Source of the DNA: Gavia stellata | Taxonomy: Eukaryota; Chordata; Aves; Gaviiformes; Gaviidae | Assembly (NCBI RefSeq): GCF_030936135.1 | Contig: NC_082598.1 | Coordinates: 30,808,687-30,872,686 of the forward strand | DNA length: 64,000 nt | Direction of reading: 5' to 3' | Shown here: in pieces, positions 47,601 to 64,000 of the stretch | Position numbering within the stretch: position 1 is the first letter of the stretch | Layout of the letters: each line of letters begins with the position of its first letter | The notes under the pieces: model-generated | Databases searched by the model: none | The model's input: only the letters and a program-made list of their open reading frames with translations | Told to the model about the DNA's origin: nothing | Program-made: the position numbers and the translations under genes

Positions 47601-49628
47601 AATTAAGGTTGGCTCAAACTTACATTGTATGTGTGCTGTTAATACTGGGCTTCAGCTTGCATAAATCTACTGGCTTCAGTGAAGTTACACCAATTTATGG
47701 TTTGATGGAGTGGTGTTAGGAACTGAACCTGGTGTATTTATTCAGGGCTGAAACTGGGGTGATTTAGGACAAAGAGGGGTGCTCTGTCATAAAGGAAGGT
47801 AAAAAAAGGCAAACAAGTGCATACAAAAAATTAAGTGATCATAAATAAACAAAACCATGGTAAGCATACCTGCTGGGTGTTGGGGGAATGAGTAAACTCT
47901 CTGTTGCCCATAAGTGTGAAATTGTACCTGCATTAAATCTTGACTCCAGCACTGATGTGCGAGGATACATTTGAGATGGGACTCCAGCATGCTTAAGTTA
48001 GATGCACAATGTAATTAAATCCAATTCAAATAGATTTTGAGTACAGATGGTGGCGAATCCTTAGTACATTACTCTGTCTTTCACAGTGAGGAAGTGTTGC
48101 TCTGAGTCTTGACGAGATTAACGGGTCACTGAGGAAAGATCAAAGCTCTGGATTGTGAAAGAATAGCCAGCTGGAAAATGCAAATTTAGTTAAATCCGTG
48201 TGTTTTTAAACTGCAATGGTAGATTGAGGCACTCAACTCTTACTGATTTCTATGGCAGCCCAACCAAGACAGCAAATTCGAAGTAGCACTTTGGAAATAC
48301 CATCACCTGTACTTACATCAGTATAGTCATGGGGCTTCACTCCTCACTTACACACAGAGCTCTGCAACAGGGTAAGGCCACTTCAGCAGAGCTTCTGCAC
48401 ACCAGTGTGCAAGAGCTGAGCTAGCTTTGTGTTTTCTCCTTCTGTGCTGTATCACTTGCACTGAATAGTCTGCAAAAACAACACAAAAGGGGGAGACATC
48501 TGCCTTTTCAGAGAGAAAAGGCAGAAGGAAACTTGGCAGACAGTGGGGTAACATTGTCTTGTGGATCTTGGGAGGTTAGGAGTCAGATCAATAAAGCAGA
48601 CCATGGTAAGTCTTTCAAGATTTACAGTGGGTTACTTTATCAGAAAAAAAATTACAGGATATAAATGTGATAAAAATGAGTAAGGAGGCTGAGACCGAGG
48701 GACTTCTTTGATGTCCGAGAGTCTGTTAACAATGGGAGACAGATACATAAACACATGGCAATTATTGTTAATTGAAGAATCAGGCAAAATGCCTTGTCTC
48801 TGCTGGAATGTTGTCAGCTGAATTTCCGAAGTTGTTTGTATATGTTTTTGGGGGTTGGTAGTTTGTAAGTCTTCTAATCCTGCTTCTGAGACCTTTATGT
48901 TTGATTCATGTCTCAAATACTTTTTGCTTTGCAAAAGCGTGCCGTCTGCTCCTCATGTTGCGGGAGGAAAGAGGGACTGGTTCAGAAACACTCCTTGGCG
49001 TGTTGTAAGCATTTAACTCCCATATGGCACTGGCATAGTTGCGATAACTGCATGTACCTACGTGCTTTCCTACCTCAGCATCAGGAGCTGAATAACAGAG
49101 GGTGAACAGAAACGCTCCAGAACCTTTGAAAAGTATCCCTGTCTTGGCACATCATCCTTTATTTTACTCATTGGTCTGTGTTTCAGATTAGGGGCTCTTC
49201 CGTGCAGACATTTTTTAATCTGTGTTGGCTTTGGGCCAAATCCAGTTACTATTAAAGTCACCAACAAAACGTCCATTGATTTCAATGGGAGCAGGGGTTG
49301 TAGGAGCTCCTCCTTCGGAAATTATCTAGCAGGCTGCTTGGGGTTTTAAGTAGAAATGTCTTTAGATGGCACAAAAATTACATAGATGCTTATTGCCACT
49401 GCTGCTTCTTCAGGACTGATGCCTTAGGATTATGTGTTTGAAAGCTAAAATTATCGCATGTGATCTATGACTTTCCACACTGTTGGGGAGAAGAGATGCT
49501 CTGTGAATGGCAGTGCTGGCCTACAGTCTGTCATGGATTTATTCCATCAGAAAATTTCAGCATATGTTTTAAATAGTATGTCTCTCGATCAAGGGAATTC
49601 TTGCTAAATAAGCAATAAACACTATTGT

Positions 49629-49651
49629 AGTGTATTGTATTGTATTGTATT
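49629..49651. repeat. (GTATT)n short tandem repeat
   Basis: About four and a half GTATT pentamers in AT-rich intron 1 sequence. Confidence 0.85.
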
Positions 49652-50225
49652 CAGTAAGCTATATATATACATATGTACAATGGCAAAACAAAAATACCAC
49701 TCAGGATTGTACTATTTGTATTAAAAGTAGCTTTTAAATATGATTTTTCTCCCATAAAAGCTTCTTGTAGCTAAAAGGTCAGAACCTACTGCATAAAGCC
49801 ATTGCATCCTCACCGATGCCAGTGAGGGTACTGCCTCTGTGCAGGGATGTTTCTGTGGGCTCAGTCCTGGAGGCCACAGTGGGCATCAGAGCGGCGTGCA
49901 GGCTGTTTGAGAGAGGGGAGCGCCAGGACTTGGCTCCTGACGCAGCCAGTGGAGAGAAGGGGTTATGGTGCCTTAGCTGCATTCCCCATGCCAGTGATGT
50001 GTCTGTGGCCCCATATACCTCGTGGGAGGTGGTGGCACAGGTCTCAGTGGGCTGCGGGTGTGAGCTGGGGTCCCCAGGCTGTTTCTCTCTGTGGTACCAC
50101 GCAGAGTGCCGGGAAGCTGCCCTAGGGCACTGCAGGAGAGGGGTTCTGCAAACTCTCATTCCTGTTGTCAGTCCATTAACTGGCTCCCTCCTGCCTTCTC
50201 CTTTCTGTTGCAGTTGTTGGTAGCT

Positions 50226-64000
<13,775 letters not shown>

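Larger units (their letters stand above)
43036..50213 (+). other. PDGFRA: PDGFRA intron 1 (about 7.2 kb)
   Basis: From GTAAGA to the acceptor TTTCTGTTGCAG. The first 2 kb are CpG-rich and continue the promoter island (to about 45000). The rest is ordinary AT-rich DNA. It contains a 22-base A-run (about 44608-44630) and a TATTG pentamer repeat (49629-49651). Long ORFs in the GC-rich part are not coding by any evidence here. Confidence 0.8.

Overview
The window is vertebrate nuclear DNA, most likely from a bird. It has split genes with GT-AG introns, CpG-rich promoters, long non-coding intergenic DNA and microsatellites, and no bacterial-style operons. Two genes are clear, both on the + strand: GSX2 (GS homeobox 2), complete at 2300-3305, and PDGFRA (platelet-derived growth factor receptor alpha), whose 5' part runs from about 42690 to the window edge. 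GSX2 lying upstream of PDGFRA in the same orientation is the order seen at human 4q12 (CHIC2-GSX2-PDGFRA-KIT-KDR). The bird assignment rests on how the predicted PDGFRA ectodomain reads beside avian receptors as I know them, and on the compact spacing. The species cannot be named from sequence alone.

Layout. 1-2115 is GSX2 upstream DNA with homeodomain-site-rich stretches and a TATA box at 2116. 2300-2780 and 2965-3305 are the two GSX2 coding exons, followed by a 3' UTR with two AATAAA signals (3874 and 4057). 4100-42680 is about 38 kb without a recognisable protein gene. CpG-rich patches lie near GSX2 (4.1-4.8, 7.2-9.5, 10.0-10.4 and 11.3-12.2 kb) and upstream of PDGFRA (38.5-42.4 kb), with AT-rich ordinary DNA between them. 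This desert holds a GC-rich minisatellite (11423-11700), a TTTTG microsatellite (19326-19380), a probable old CR1/L3-type LINE remnant (26240-26600) and a strong CTCF-like motif (38776-38789). 42690-43035 is the non-coding PDGFRA exon 1. Coding exons 2-12 lie between 50226 and 61191. The window ends in intron 12, before the kinase-domain exons.

The PDGFRA exons join in frame without a break. They encode residues 1-595: signal peptide, five Ig domains, transmembrane helix and juxtamembrane segment, with juxtamembrane numbering identical to human (V561, Y572, Y574).

Functionally the two genes are developmental neighbours rather than a pathway. GSX2 patterns the ventral telencephalon, and PDGFRA is a growth-factor receptor of mesenchyme, neural crest and oligodendrocyte precursors. 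I found no previously undescribed system. The points worth a second look are regulatory: candidate conserved non-coding elements, a candidate insulator, conserved homeodomain-type sites in PDGFRA exon 1, and a few repeats and palindromes.
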